Source: Gemmatimonadota bacterium (GTDB lineage: Bacteria; Gemmatimonadota; Gemmatimonadetes; Gemmatimonadales; GWC2-71-9). From it: a stretch of 34,091 nucleotides of DNA. A program made the position numbers and the translations under genes. Shown in pieces: positions 1-7,428 of the stretch. Position 1 is the stretch's first letter; every line of letters starts with the position of its first letter. The notes beneath the pieces were generated by a model, which was given only the letters and a program-made list of their open reading frames with translations, was not told where the DNA came from and made no database searches. Location of the stretch: NCBI GenBank assembly GCA_029262155.1, contig JAJCZW010000153.1:1-34091 (forward strand). Direction: 5' to 3'.

Positions 1-299
1 GGAATCGCATCGAGTGGAAGGTTGCCCAGCTCGGACGGTCGGACCAGGACCATCGCGTGTTCGAACGGCGCCCTCCCGCCACGCGCTTTGACCTCGGGCG
101 GCAACTCCTCCGCGGCGAAGCGACCCAGAAGGAAGGAATCGGGGTAGGATAGCCGAATCCCGAGTAGAGTATCGTTGACTTGGGCCAGCCCATCAGTCTC
201 CGGCACCTGACCCTCAGGCCGGTCCATTTGGCAGGCAGAGGCGAGCAGGAGGCCGAGGCCGAAGGCAGTGGAGATGAACTGGGGCCGGTTCCGTGGCAC
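1..299 (-). CDS. Putative lipoprotein, N-terminal part (runs off the left edge)
   Basis: The frame is open from a GTG at 299 to the window edge, giving 99 codons of an unfinished protein. The start is supported by a GGGGGAG ribosome site 2-3 bases upstream of the GTG. The N-terminus is a lipoprotein signal: a basic start (VPRNRPQ), a hydrophobic stretch (GLGLLLASA) and a cysteine at about residue 23 that would be lipidated. After that it reads as an ordinary soluble acidic sequence (DTLLGIRLSYPDSFLLGRF). I do not recognise the family. The protein is probably anchored on the periplasmic side of a membrane. It is divergent from the DUF411 gene, with about 190 bases between them that hold no clear feature beyond likely promoters. 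Confidence 0.65.
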   Translation of the reverse strand, partial: MPRNRPQFISTAFGLGLLLASACQMDRPEGQVPETDGLAQVNDTLLGIRLSYPDSFLLGRFAAEELPPEVKARGGRAPFEHAMVLVRPSELGNLPLDAI

Positions 300-485
300 G
301 TCTCCCCCAAGGGATTCGAGTGTACTGGAGTGCCCCCAACGTAAGGTACAAGACACCGAACGGTAGTGCCGGGAGAGCACTCGGGTCGGCCGGACGGCTA
401 CCGACCTTGCTCTCGATACCCTATGTGGCCATGATAAACACTGGGCGCGGATGCGTCAGGATTCACCTTGATGGGGAGCATGACG

Positions 486-977
486 ATGCAAATCAACAGA
501 CTAGCCCTTGGGACAGTTGGCGCCGTGGGTGTCGCTGTTTTAGTTACTCTTGGAGTCGCAGCTCGTAATGCTGACTCCGGAACCGATCAATATGACAGTG
601 TGGCGAACGGTACTGTCGTCACGGTTTATAAAGCGGCATCCTGTGGATGTTGTAATGCGTGGATCGACCATCTTGAAGCGAACGGATTCACTGTCCGAGC
701 CGTCAATATGGACGACCTTAGTGAGGTGAAGGCGACCAGCGGAGTACCGAGCCCGCTGACCGCTTGCCACACCGGGATCGTGGACGGATATGTCGTCGAA
801 GGACATGTCCCAGCCGATTTGATCAAGAAGATGCTGGCCGAGCGACCCAACATCGCGGGGCTGGCAGTTCCTGGGATGCCGATGGGTTCTCCCGGGATGG
901 AGGGAGGGGGGAAAGACCCGTACGAGGTCATCGCATTTGCGCGCGGCGGTGCCACCAGCGTGTACGCCAAGCGGTAA
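486..977 (+). CDS. DUF411 family protein (periplasmic metal-binding type)
   Basis: A 163-residue protein of the DUF411 family, often found near copper or other metal-resistance genes and presumed to bind metal; its reaction is unknown. The N-terminus has a hydrophobic segment (about residues 6-26) that should act as signal peptide or anchor. The family signature is complete: a cysteine cluster SCGCC at 52-56 in a thioredoxin-like beta-alpha start, a Cys-His pair at 94-95, GYVVEGHVPAD at 101-111, and GLAVPGMPMGSPGME at 125-139. ATG 486 is chosen because GGGGAG at 473-478 sits 7 bases upstream. TTG 468, ATG 471 and ATG 480 are in frame but have no better ribosome site. It converges with the DUF2911 gene, with 29 bases between. 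Confidence 0.85.
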   Translation: MQINRLALGTVGAVGVAVLVTLGVAARNADSGTDQYDSVANGTVVTVYKAASCGCCNAWIDHLEANGFTVRAVNMDDLSEVKATSGVPSPLTACHTGIVDGYVVEGHVPADLIKKMLAERPNIAGLAVPGMPMGSPGMEGGGKDPYEVIAFARGGATSVYAKR

Positions 978-1006
978 TCTCGCTCCCTACCACCGAGAAG
1001 CACCGA

Positions 1007-1612
1007 TTAGTGGGAACGTAGGCGCACCGGAACGGCGACCCGGGTGTGTTCCCACTCAAGCAGGAGTGAGAGGCGGTCACCCACCGATCGTCCCGGGCGA
1101 ATGGTGAAGGTGTCCACGAGATTGTCCATGGTCTCTGGTTGGACTACTCCCCGATCGATCTCCGTTTGCTCAAGGGCTTCGGTAAACGGAATCCCCCAGT
1201 GGAACGTCGACGTGTTCACGGCGAACTCCCAGAGTGTATCTCCAGGGAAGGTATAGAAGGAGTATCGTCCGGGCTCCAGGTCAATTCCGGCTATGGTCAA
1301 CGGAACCGAGGTATAGAGCCGGGCTGGCTCGTTGGCACCGGTACGCCAGTAGCGGCCAGGTTTGACAAGGTTCCCAAATACCTTGCGGCCCCTCGCCTGG
1401 GGACGACTGTAACAGATCTGCACCGCCCCACCACCGAGTGGAAAACGGACCTTTTCGAGCGGGCTACTCCGGTGCCGGTAGGTACTCGGGCTGGTCCAGT
1501 CCTTCATACAAGGTCCCAGGGTCCACGACACGGGGACGTAGTAGACAGCTATGATTCCACTGACAACGATGCCCAAGATGGTCAAGATGGAGAGGAGGAT
1601 GGTCCTACCCAT
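1007..1612 (-). CDS. DUF2911 domain protein with N-terminal membrane segment
   Basis: A 201-residue protein. Residues 4-24 form a hydrophobic helix (signal or anchor). The rest matches DUF2911, a secreted or periplasmic beta-rich family of unknown function: SPLEKVRFPLGGGAVQICYSRP, a GRKVFGNLVKPGRYWRTGANE segment, then LEPGRYSFYTFPGDTLWEFAVN and a closing LLLEWEHTRVAVPV strand. ATG 1612 is preferred because GGAG lies 7 bases upstream and the signal segment begins right after it. An upstream in-frame start at 1726 would only add 38 polar residues with no family match. It is divergent from the biotin operon. Family assignment is confident; function is unknown. Confidence 0.8.
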   Translation of the reverse strand: MGRTILLSILTILGIVVSGIIAVYYVPVSWTLGPCMKDWTSPSTYRHRSSPLEKVRFPLGGGAVQICYSRPQARGRKVFGNLVKPGRYWRTGANEPARLYTSVPLTIAGIDLEPGRYSFYTFPGDTLWEFAVNTSTFHWGIPFTEALEQTEIDRGVVQPETMDNLVDTFTIRPGRSVGDRLSLLLEWEHTRVAVPVRLRSH

Positions 1613-1740
1613 AGTGTGTCTCCGACGGTTCTTCCTCGAAGGCGAACTGGATGAGGGCGTCGGAATAGTAACGACCTCAGGGTCAGCCCTGCATGCTACC
1701 GTTTGGTCATAGGGCAGACGATCCACCAGGGTAAGTATCT

Positions 1741-1770
1741 TTGGGCTTCAGGTCACCTTTTTGATATCAT
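1741..1770 (+). promoter_or_regulatory. Weak candidate promoter for the biotin operon
   Basis: TTGGGC at 1741-1746 and TATCAT at 1765-1770 with an 18-base spacer resemble a housekeeping promoter; the -10 matches 5 of 6, the -35 only 3 of 6. It would start transcription about 97 bases before bioF. No inverted repeat resembling a BirA, BioR or BioQ operator was seen in the 1613-1873 gap. Low confidence. Confidence 0.25.
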
Positions 1771-1873
1771 CTCGAAGAGTCTTGGTTTGAACTTCTTCGC
1801 CTCGGCGGATATCTGAGGAGATTCTGAGGTCGCCTGAAGATGCCTGTTGCACAGTACGTTCGGAGGATGTTGG

Positions 1874-3058
1874 ATGACATGCAGTGATCTGAATCGCGTT
1901 CTGGCATCATCACTCCAGGCACTTGAGCGTGCTGGGCTTCGCCGTGTACTGCGGCCGATGGGTCCTCGACGCGACGGAGTCGTGATGCTCAACGGGCGAG
2001 CGGTGGTTGACTGTTCCTCGAATGATTATCTTGGGCTCGCCTCCGATCCGCGACTCCTCGAGGCCGCCCGCACGCAGTTGGGTGGAAGAGAGCTTGGGGT
2101 CGGTGCCGCACGTTTGATCTCGGGCAACCGGGAAGAGCATGGCAGGTTGGAACAGGCCCTGGCCACGTTCAAGGGCACCGAAGACGCCCTGCTCTTTGGG
2201 TCAGGATATCTCGCCAATGTGGGCGTCGTCCCCGCGCTGGTCGCTCAGGGGGACGGTATCTATGCCGACAGCTTGAACCACGCGTCCTTAATCGATGGAT
2301 GTCGCCTTTCTCGAGGGACGGTGGAGGTCTACGCCCACCGCGATCTTGAAGATCTCGAGCGTCGACTCGCGGGTTCGGCGCATCGCTATCGGCATCGATG
2401 GATCGTAACCGATGGTGTGTTCAGCATGGATGGCGATCTTGCCCCACTCCCGGATCTGGTTGACCTCGCGGCACGGTTCGATGCTTGGCTGTACGTGGAT
2501 GATGCCCATGCCACCGGTGTGCTCGGGAAAACGGGAGGAGGATCCTCGGAGCATTGGGGACTGGCGGCACCTCCAGAGATTACGATGGGGACACTCGGCA
2601 AGGCCCTCGGGACAACCGGGGCATTCGTCGCTGCTTCAGCTACGGTCATCGAGTTCTTGCGCCACCGGGCCCGAACCTTCGTCTTCACCACCGGAACGCC
2701 GACTTGCTTGTCGGCCGCAGCCAGCGTTGCGCTCACCATTCTCCACACCGATCCGGCGCTCCTGGGTCGCCTTAGATCCAACGTGGCCATCGCCCGCGGA
2801 GCCTTGCGGAGCAAGGGAATCGATGTCGGCGGCGATGCGGCCACGCCGATCCTCCCAATCGTCCTCGGCTCGAGTGCTCGTACTTCGCAGGTGGGTGAGG
2901 CACTCCTTCAGAGCGGGTACCTGGTCGGAACCATCCGCCCTCCGACCGTCCCCCCGAATACGGCCCGACTTCGAATCACGGTGAGTGCCGTCCACGATCC
3001 TAGGCAGCTGACAGGTCTCGCCGACGTCTTGTCGGTCGCGCTGGGGAAGGCATCGTGA
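1874..3058 (+). CDS. bioF: 8-amino-7-oxononanoate synthase (BioF)
   Basis: PLP-dependent alpha-oxoamine synthase that condenses pimeloyl-ACP (or -CoA) with L-alanine to make 8-amino-7-oxononanoate, the first ring-building step of biotin synthesis, in the cytoplasm. At 394 residues it has the normal length. Family landmarks are present: SSNDYLGLASDPRL near 48-61, FGSGYLANVG near 108-117, the NHAS stretch near 135, VDDAHATGVLG near 208-218 with the cofactor-binding Asp and His, and TMGTLGKALG with the Schiff-base lysine at about 243. ATG 1874 is chosen because GGAGG at 1862-1866 sits 7 bases upstream. A TTG at 1847 is in frame but would lie upstream of this ribosome site. It heads the operon bioF-bioA-bioD-bioB. 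Confidence 0.95.
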   Translation: MTCSDLNRVLASSLQALERAGLRRVLRPMGPRRDGVVMLNGRAVVDCSSNDYLGLASDPRLLEAARTQLGGRELGVGAARLISGNREEHGRLEQALATFKGTEDALLFGSGYLANVGVVPALVAQGDGIYADSLNHASLIDGCRLSRGTVEVYAHRDLEDLERRLAGSAHRYRHRWIVTDGVFSMDGDLAPLPDLVDLAARFDAWLYVDDAHATGVLGKTGGGSSEHWGLAAPPEITMGTLGKALGTTGAFVAASATVIEFLRHRARTFVFTTGTPTCLSAAASVALTILHTDPALLGRLRSNVAIARGALRSKGIDVGGDAATPILPIVLGSSARTSQVGEALLQSGYLVGTIRPPTVPPNTARLRITVSAVHDPRQLTGLADVLSVALGKAS

Positions 3059-4329
3059 CGGAATTGTCCGGATCGCTCCTCGCCCGCGACCTCGCCGTGT
3101 GCTGGCATCCCTATACCCAGCATTTAGGACAGCAGCCTCTGATCCCTGTGGCGAGTGCCAAGGGTGCGTACCTTATCGACGCCGATGGACGCCACCTGCT
3201 CGATGCTATCAGCTCCTGGTGGGTGACGGTGCATGGGCACGGGCACCCTGCGATCGCGGAAGCGGTCGCCGAGCATGTCACGAATCTCGATCATGTGATC
3301 TATGCCGGGTGCACCCACGAACCGGCGGTTGGACTGGCCGAAGATCTCCTCCGGCGACTCCCAGGTGATCTGTCGCGCATCTTCTACTCCGATGATGGTT
3401 CGACGGCAGTGGAGGTGGCGCTCAAGATGGCGGTCCAGTATTGGCAGAACCGGGGGACCCCACGACACGTGGTCGTTGCCCTGGAGCATGCCTATCACGG
3501 TGACACCATCGGGGCAATGAGTGTGAGTGCCCGCGGACTCTTTACCACCCCGTTCCATGACCTGCTCTTTCAGGTGGAGCGTCTGCCCCCTCCCGAGTCT
3601 CCCGAGTGCCTTCCCGCGCTCGAGCGATTGTTGGAGCAGCGGGGCAACCAGGTTGCCGTCGTCATCGTGGAACCCCTGGTCCAGGCGGCCGCGGGGATGC
3701 GGCTATGGGGCGAGGAGGCGTTGCAAGCGATCGCCCGCATGGTGCAGTCCCACGACATCTTGTTGATTGCCGACGAAGTGATGACCGGGTTTGGCCGGAC
3801 GGGTCCTCTGTTCGCCTGTGAACGGGCTCACGTCGCCCCTGACATCATCTGCCTGTCGAAAGGACTGACCGGGGGCGTGCTCCCACTTGGGGTGACGGCG
3901 GCCCGTGAGCCACTCTTCGAGGCGTTTCTAAGCGGCGATCGACGCCACACCTTTTTCCATGGCCATTCCTACACCGCCAATCCGATCGCTTGTGCAGCGG
4001 CCCGGGCGAGTCTCCGTCTGTTCGACGATGCTTCGGATGCCCAACGGACGATGATCGGTTCCGTCCATCAAACCAATATGGCTGAGATCGCGACCGCACA
4101 CTCCGTGCTCAACCCACGTGTCCTAGGGACCATAGCGGCATTCGATCTGGCAGAGCCCGGTGGATACCTGAGCCCGGTGGGCCAACGTCTCGCTGCATTT
4201 GCACGTGAACGGGGGGTGTTCATCCGACCCCTTGGCTCAACGGTGTACCTCCTCCCTCCCTACTGTATCACTGCTGATGAGTTGGCCAGTATCTACCACA
4301 TGCTGCACCAATTCTTGGAGTCTCAATGA
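3055..4329 (+). CDS. bioA: Adenosylmethionine-8-amino-7-oxononanoate aminotransferase (BioA)
   Basis: Class III PLP aminotransferase that moves an amino group, normally from S-adenosylmethionine, to 8-amino-7-oxononanoate, giving 7,8-diaminononanoate. It has 424 residues, normal for BioA. Visible motifs: CWHPYTQ at 16-22, the substrate-pocket tryptophan pair SSWW at 53-56, HAYHGDT at 145-151, the cofactor Asp in IADEVMTGFGRTG (Asp240), and CLSKGLTGG with the PLP lysine at 269. The start is GTG 3055, which overlaps the bioF stop in a GTGA arrangement, a sign of translational coupling. Donor specificity (SAM versus lysine, as in BioK-type enzymes) cannot be settled by eye. Confidence 0.94.
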   Translation: MTELSGSLLARDLAVCWHPYTQHLGQQPLIPVASAKGAYLIDADGRHLLDAISSWWVTVHGHGHPAIAEAVAEHVTNLDHVIYAGCTHEPAVGLAEDLLRRLPGDLSRIFYSDDGSTAVEVALKMAVQYWQNRGTPRHVVVALEHAYHGDTIGAMSVSARGLFTTPFHDLLFQVERLPPPESPECLPALERLLEQRGNQVAVVIVEPLVQAAAGMRLWGEEALQAIARMVQSHDILLIADEVMTGFGRTGPLFACERAHVAPDIICLSKGLTGGVLPLGVTAAREPLFEAFLSGDRRHTFFHGHSYTANPIACAAARASLRLFDDASDAQRTMIGSVHQTNMAEIATAHSVLNPRVLGTIAAFDLAEPGGYLSPVGQRLAAFARERGVFIRPLGSTVYLLPPYCITADELASIYHMLHQFLESQ

Positions 4330-5048
4330 TCCGACTGGGAGTGACGGGGACCGATACCGGCGTGGGCAAGACGACGATTGCGGCGGCCCTCATTGCGCGG
4401 GTGCATGCGCTGGGGCGTCGTGTCGTCCCGATGAAACCGGTTGAGACTGGAGTGGGGCCGGGGGATGGTGGTGACGCCGCGCGCCTTATTGCTGCCGCTG
4501 GTGGGAAGCACTCCCTCGCCGATGTCTCTCCCTATCGACTTGCGGAGCCACTGGCTCCCACGGTCGCCTCTCGTCAGGCGGGAATAACGCTTGCGATAGA
4601 GCAGTTGGACCATGCGTTCGGGCGGCTCTCCACGCACGCCGAGTTGATGGTCGTCGAGGGTGCCGGAGGGTTGCTGGTCCCGATCACTCGGGATGTGAGT
4701 TTTCGCACGCTCTTTCGGCGATGGAATCTCGAGGTGATTATCGTCGCACTCAATCGACTCGGTGTACTGAACCACGTATTGCTCACCGTCGAAGCGGCGA
4801 CGAACGTGGGTCTCACCGTACGGGGAATTGTCCTCAATAGTGGTGTGACCGTATCGACGGATCGTGCCGTGGTGTCGAACCTGGGGGAACTGAAAGGGCA
4901 CGTTCCGGGGATACCAGTGATACCTTTCTCTCCGATAGCTAACGGGGACTCTCAGGTGACGCTCGCCGAGGCGGGCGTCCAACTCGACCCACTCATCCCG
5001 GATCTTCTCTCGCCGAGTGCGGGAGGAGCGGAAGATGGATGCCCATGA
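4326..5048 (+). CDS. bioD: Dethiobiotin synthetase (BioD)
   Basis: ATP-dependent enzyme that carboxylates 7,8-diaminononanoate and closes the ureido ring to form dethiobiotin. It has 240 residues, close to the family norm of about 225-240. The P-loop [10 protein letters not shown] is at residues 8-17, the catalytic lysine lies in PMKPVETG (Lys37), and the [11 protein letters not shown] switch segment is near 114-124. ATG 4326 overlaps the bioA stop as ATGA, so the two genes are translationally coupled. The 3' end overlaps the start of bioB. Confidence 0.94.
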   Translation: MIRLGVTGTDTGVGKTTIAAALIARVHALGRRVVPMKPVETGVGPGDGGDAARLIAAAGGKHSLADVSPYRLAEPLAPTVASRQAGITLAIEQLDHAFGRLSTHAELMVVEGAGGLLVPITRDVSFRTLFRRWNLEVIIVALNRLGVLNHVLLTVEAATNVGLTVRGIVLNSGVTVSTDRAVVSNLGELKGHVPGIPVIPFSPIANGDSQVTLAEAGVQLDPLIPDLLSPSAGGAEDGCP

Positions 5049-6112
5049 CGACCACACCGAACTGGAAGATGTTTGCGACCCGCTCCCTCGCCGGCGAACT
5101 CTTGAGCCGTGAGGAGGCGCGGCAGGTCTTGACAGCGCCTGACACCGCCGTGCTCGACCAGGTGGCTGCAGCGTATGAGGTGCGTCAGCACTATTGGGGC
5201 AATCGCGTGCGGCTTCACTTTCTCCTCAACGCGCAGAGTGGGCTCTGCTCTGAAGACTGTCACTACTGCAGCCAGTCCTCGGTGTCATCCGCAGAGATCG
5301 AGAAGTACCCGATGATGGCGATAGACAAGATCCTGGCTGCCGCGGCCCGAGCGGCGGAACTCAAAGCAGGGACCTTCTGCATGGTGATCTCGGGTCGTGC
5401 CCCTGGGGAACGCACCTTTGGCAAGGTGCTCGATGCGGTACGCACCATCCGCGAACGCCATGACCTCAAGATCTGTGCTTGTCTCGGATTGCTCGATCAA
5501 GACCAGACCGCCCGGCTTGCCGAAGCCGGGGTCGAGACCGTGAACCACAACTTGAACACCTCGCCTAGCCACCACGAGTCGATCTGTTCCACCCATACCT
5601 TCGAGGATCGGGTGACGACCGACGAAGCGGTCAAGGCTGCCGGCATCAAGTCCTGTTCCGGTGGTATCCTTGGCACCGGCGAGACCGATGATGATATCAT
5701 CGATCTTGCCTTGCACCTCCGCGACCTGGAGGTGCGGAGCGTCCCAATCAATTTTCTCATTCCGGTAGAAGGGACGCCCCTCGAGGACACCGTCACGTTG
5801 GATCCCCGGCGATGTCTCCGGATCCTTTGCCTCTTTCGTTTCTTGCTGCCGAGCCAGGAGATTCGTATCGCGGGGGGCCGGGAAGTGCATCTCCGATCGC
5901 TCCAACCCCTCGGCCTTTTCGCCGCCAACTCGATTTTTATCGGCGACTACTTGACCACCCAGGGCCAAAATGTGCAGGACGACTTTGCGATGATCCGGGA
6001 TCTCGGCTTCGTCTTGGAACAGCCGGATGGGAGCCCACTCGACCAGTTTCCGGGCGATCTTCCGACGACCTATCCTCGTGCCCCGCTTCCGCTTATCACT
6101 GCCAAGGCCTGA
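5039..6112 (+). CDS. bioB: Biotin synthase (BioB), radical SAM enzyme
   Basis: Radical SAM enzyme that inserts sulfur into dethiobiotin to give biotin. It has 357 residues. The [4Fe-4S] cluster motif CSEDCHYC places cysteines at 70, 74 and 77. Candidate [2Fe-2S] ligands are Cys114, the ICAC pair at 146/148 and Cys206, plus the arginine in [19 protein letters not shown]-like substrate contact residues (NHNLNTS, 169-175) are also kept. ATG 5039 has GGAGGAG at 5022-5028, 10 bases upstream. ATG 5045 is an alternative, and would overlap the bioD stop as ATGA like the other junctions of the operon. Last gene of the biotin operon; bioC and bioH are not in the window. Confidence 0.95.
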   Translation: MPMTTTPNWKMFATRSLAGELLSREEARQVLTAPDTAVLDQVAAAYEVRQHYWGNRVRLHFLLNAQSGLCSEDCHYCSQSSVSSAEIEKYPMMAIDKILAAAARAAELKAGTFCMVISGRAPGERTFGKVLDAVRTIRERHDLKICACLGLLDQDQTARLAEAGVETVNHNLNTSPSHHESICSTHTFEDRVTTDEAVKAAGIKSCSGGILGTGETDDDIIDLALHLRDLEVRSVPINFLIPVEGTPLEDTVTLDPRRCLRILCLFRFLLPSQEIRIAGGREVHLRSLQPLGLFAANSIFIGDYLTTQGQNVQDDFAMIRDLGFVLEQPDGSPLDQFPGDLPTTYPRAPLPLITAKA

Positions 6113-6333
6113 ATCCGACGCTCAGGACAGGGATCGGCGTCGGCGAAATGACACCAGCAGGCTGAATTGCCTGTGACCAAGGTTGATAACTCCTTATTCC
6201 ATAAGAACTTAGATTGCCAAGAACCAAACCGTCCGAGCCCACGTTCAGGGAGAGGAGGGGGTGGAAGTGGTACCGATGTTGCACCTCGTGACGTTATCTT
6301 ACACCAGATTGAAGTCTGACTTTCCAGTCATCA

Positions 6334-7365
6334 GTGAGTGTGTGTGTGTCAGAAGAATCCACTTCTCCGTATCAAGCTTGGCGTGAGGTTGTCGCCCGCT
6401 ACCAGAAGCCGTCCGTTCGGGCAGCTATCGTGCAGTTGCTCACCACCGTGGTGCCGTTTCTGGGAATGTTGGGGGTGATGTACTGGAGCCTCAGCGTCAG
6501 CTATTGGCTCACGTTGGGACTCGCACTCGTGGCAGCGGGCTTCATGGTCCGGACGTTCATCATCATGCACGATTGCGGGCACGGCTCCTTCCTGCCGTCA
6601 CGCCGCTGGAACGACATTGTCGGCTTCGTCACCGGAGTGCTCACCCTCACGCCGTACGTGCAGTGGCGGCGAGATCATGCCATTCACCACGCGACATCGG
6701 GAGACCTCGATGGGCGCGGACATGGTGATATCAATACCCTGACGATTCGGGAGTATCTCGCCCTTTCGTGGAAGGGGCGTCTCTGGTATCGCATTTATAG
6801 GAATCCGATCGTCATGTTTGGGATTGGTCCGCTGTGGCTGATGATTCAGCATCGGATTGGGACGCGGGATAGTGGGCGGAAGGAAGCAATGAACGTGATG
6901 CTGACCAATCTGACCGTTGCTGGCGTCGTAGTGACGGCGGGGCTCCTGATTGGGTGGAAGGCGCTGTTCTTGATCTGGTTTCCGGTCTTCATGATCGGGG
7001 GAGCAGCCGGTATCTGGCTATTCTACGTGCAGCATCAATTTGAGGATACGTACTGGGCGGATCATGGCGAGTGGAACTACGCGACCGCCGCCATTGAGGG
7101 AAGCAGCTATTTCAAACTGCCGCGGCCCCTGGAGTGGATCACCGGGCATATTGGGCTCCACCATGTCCACCACCTCTCTCCCCGTATCCCGAATTATCGG
7201 CTGCGTCGCTGCCATGAAGAAAACTCAATGTTTCACAGCGTCCGCGTGTTGACCATCCGGGAAAGTTTCCGCACGATTCGGCTCAAGCTGTGGGATGAGG
7301 ACCGGCAGGAACTGGTGGGTTGGCGAGAGCTTCGGCGTCGGCTCCGATCTGGTTCATCGACATGA
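6334..7365 (+). CDS. Membrane fatty-acid desaturase (acyl-lipid type)
   Basis: Integral membrane di-iron desaturase that introduces a double bond into an acyl chain, using electrons from ferredoxin or cytochrome b5-type donors. All three histidine boxes are present: HDCGH at 79-83, HAIHH at 115-119 and HIGLHHVHH at 272-280. Hydrophobic segments lie near 30-50, 55-75, 96-110, 158-172, 193-207 and 210-232. At 343 residues it resembles omega-6/delta-12 acyl-lipid desaturases; the position desaturated cannot be told. The GTG at 6334 is uncertain: no good ribosome site is visible and several GTGs follow closely. The 221-base gap before it holds only weak hairpins. It stands alone and likely serves membrane fluidity. 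Confidence 0.88.
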   Translation: MSVCVSEESTSPYQAWREVVARYQKPSVRAAIVQLLTTVVPFLGMLGVMYWSLSVSYWLTLGLALVAAGFMVRTFIIMHDCGHGSFLPSRRWNDIVGFVTGVLTLTPYVQWRRDHAIHHATSGDLDGRGHGDINTLTIREYLALSWKGRLWYRIYRNPIVMFGIGPLWLMIQHRIGTRDSGRKEAMNVMLTNLTVAGVVVTAGLLIGWKALFLIWFPVFMIGGAAGIWLFYVQHQFEDTYWADHGEWNYATAAIEGSSYFKLPRPLEWITGHIGLHHVHHLSPRIPNYRLRRCHEENSMFHSVRVLTIRESFRTIRLKLWDEDRQELVGWRELRRRLRSGSST

Positions 7366-7366
7366 T

Positions 7367-7395
7367 TTGACAACCGCCCGTCCGACCTCCAGAAT
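7367..7395 (+). promoter_or_regulatory. Candidate housekeeping promoter of the EF-G-like/AhpD/nitrilase unit
   Basis: A perfect TTGACA at 7367-7372 and CAGAAT (4 of 6) at 7390-7395 are separated by 17 bases. Transcription would start near 7402, leaving a 27-base leader that contains the GGAGGT ribosome site at 7416-7421. It begins directly after the desaturase stop codon, so the three-gene unit downstream probably has its own promoter. Confidence 0.5.
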
Positions 7396-7428
7396 CAGGG
7401 TATCTCTTGCCTGATGGAGGTCGAGACC

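Noticed and set aside
4323-5057. Long minus-strand open frame opposite bioD (244 codons)
   Set aside because: It mirrors a clear bioD on the other strand, has low-complexity Arg/His-rich composition and no ribosome site or family resemblance.
6158-6173. CAGGC-TGAATT-GCCTG hairpin after bioB as a terminator
   Set aside because: The stem is only 5 bp and no T-tract follows; not convincing enough to list.
6193-6205. CTTAT-TCC-ATAAG inverted repeat upstream of the desaturase as an operator
   Set aside because: Short, single, and not placed relative to any recognisable promoter.
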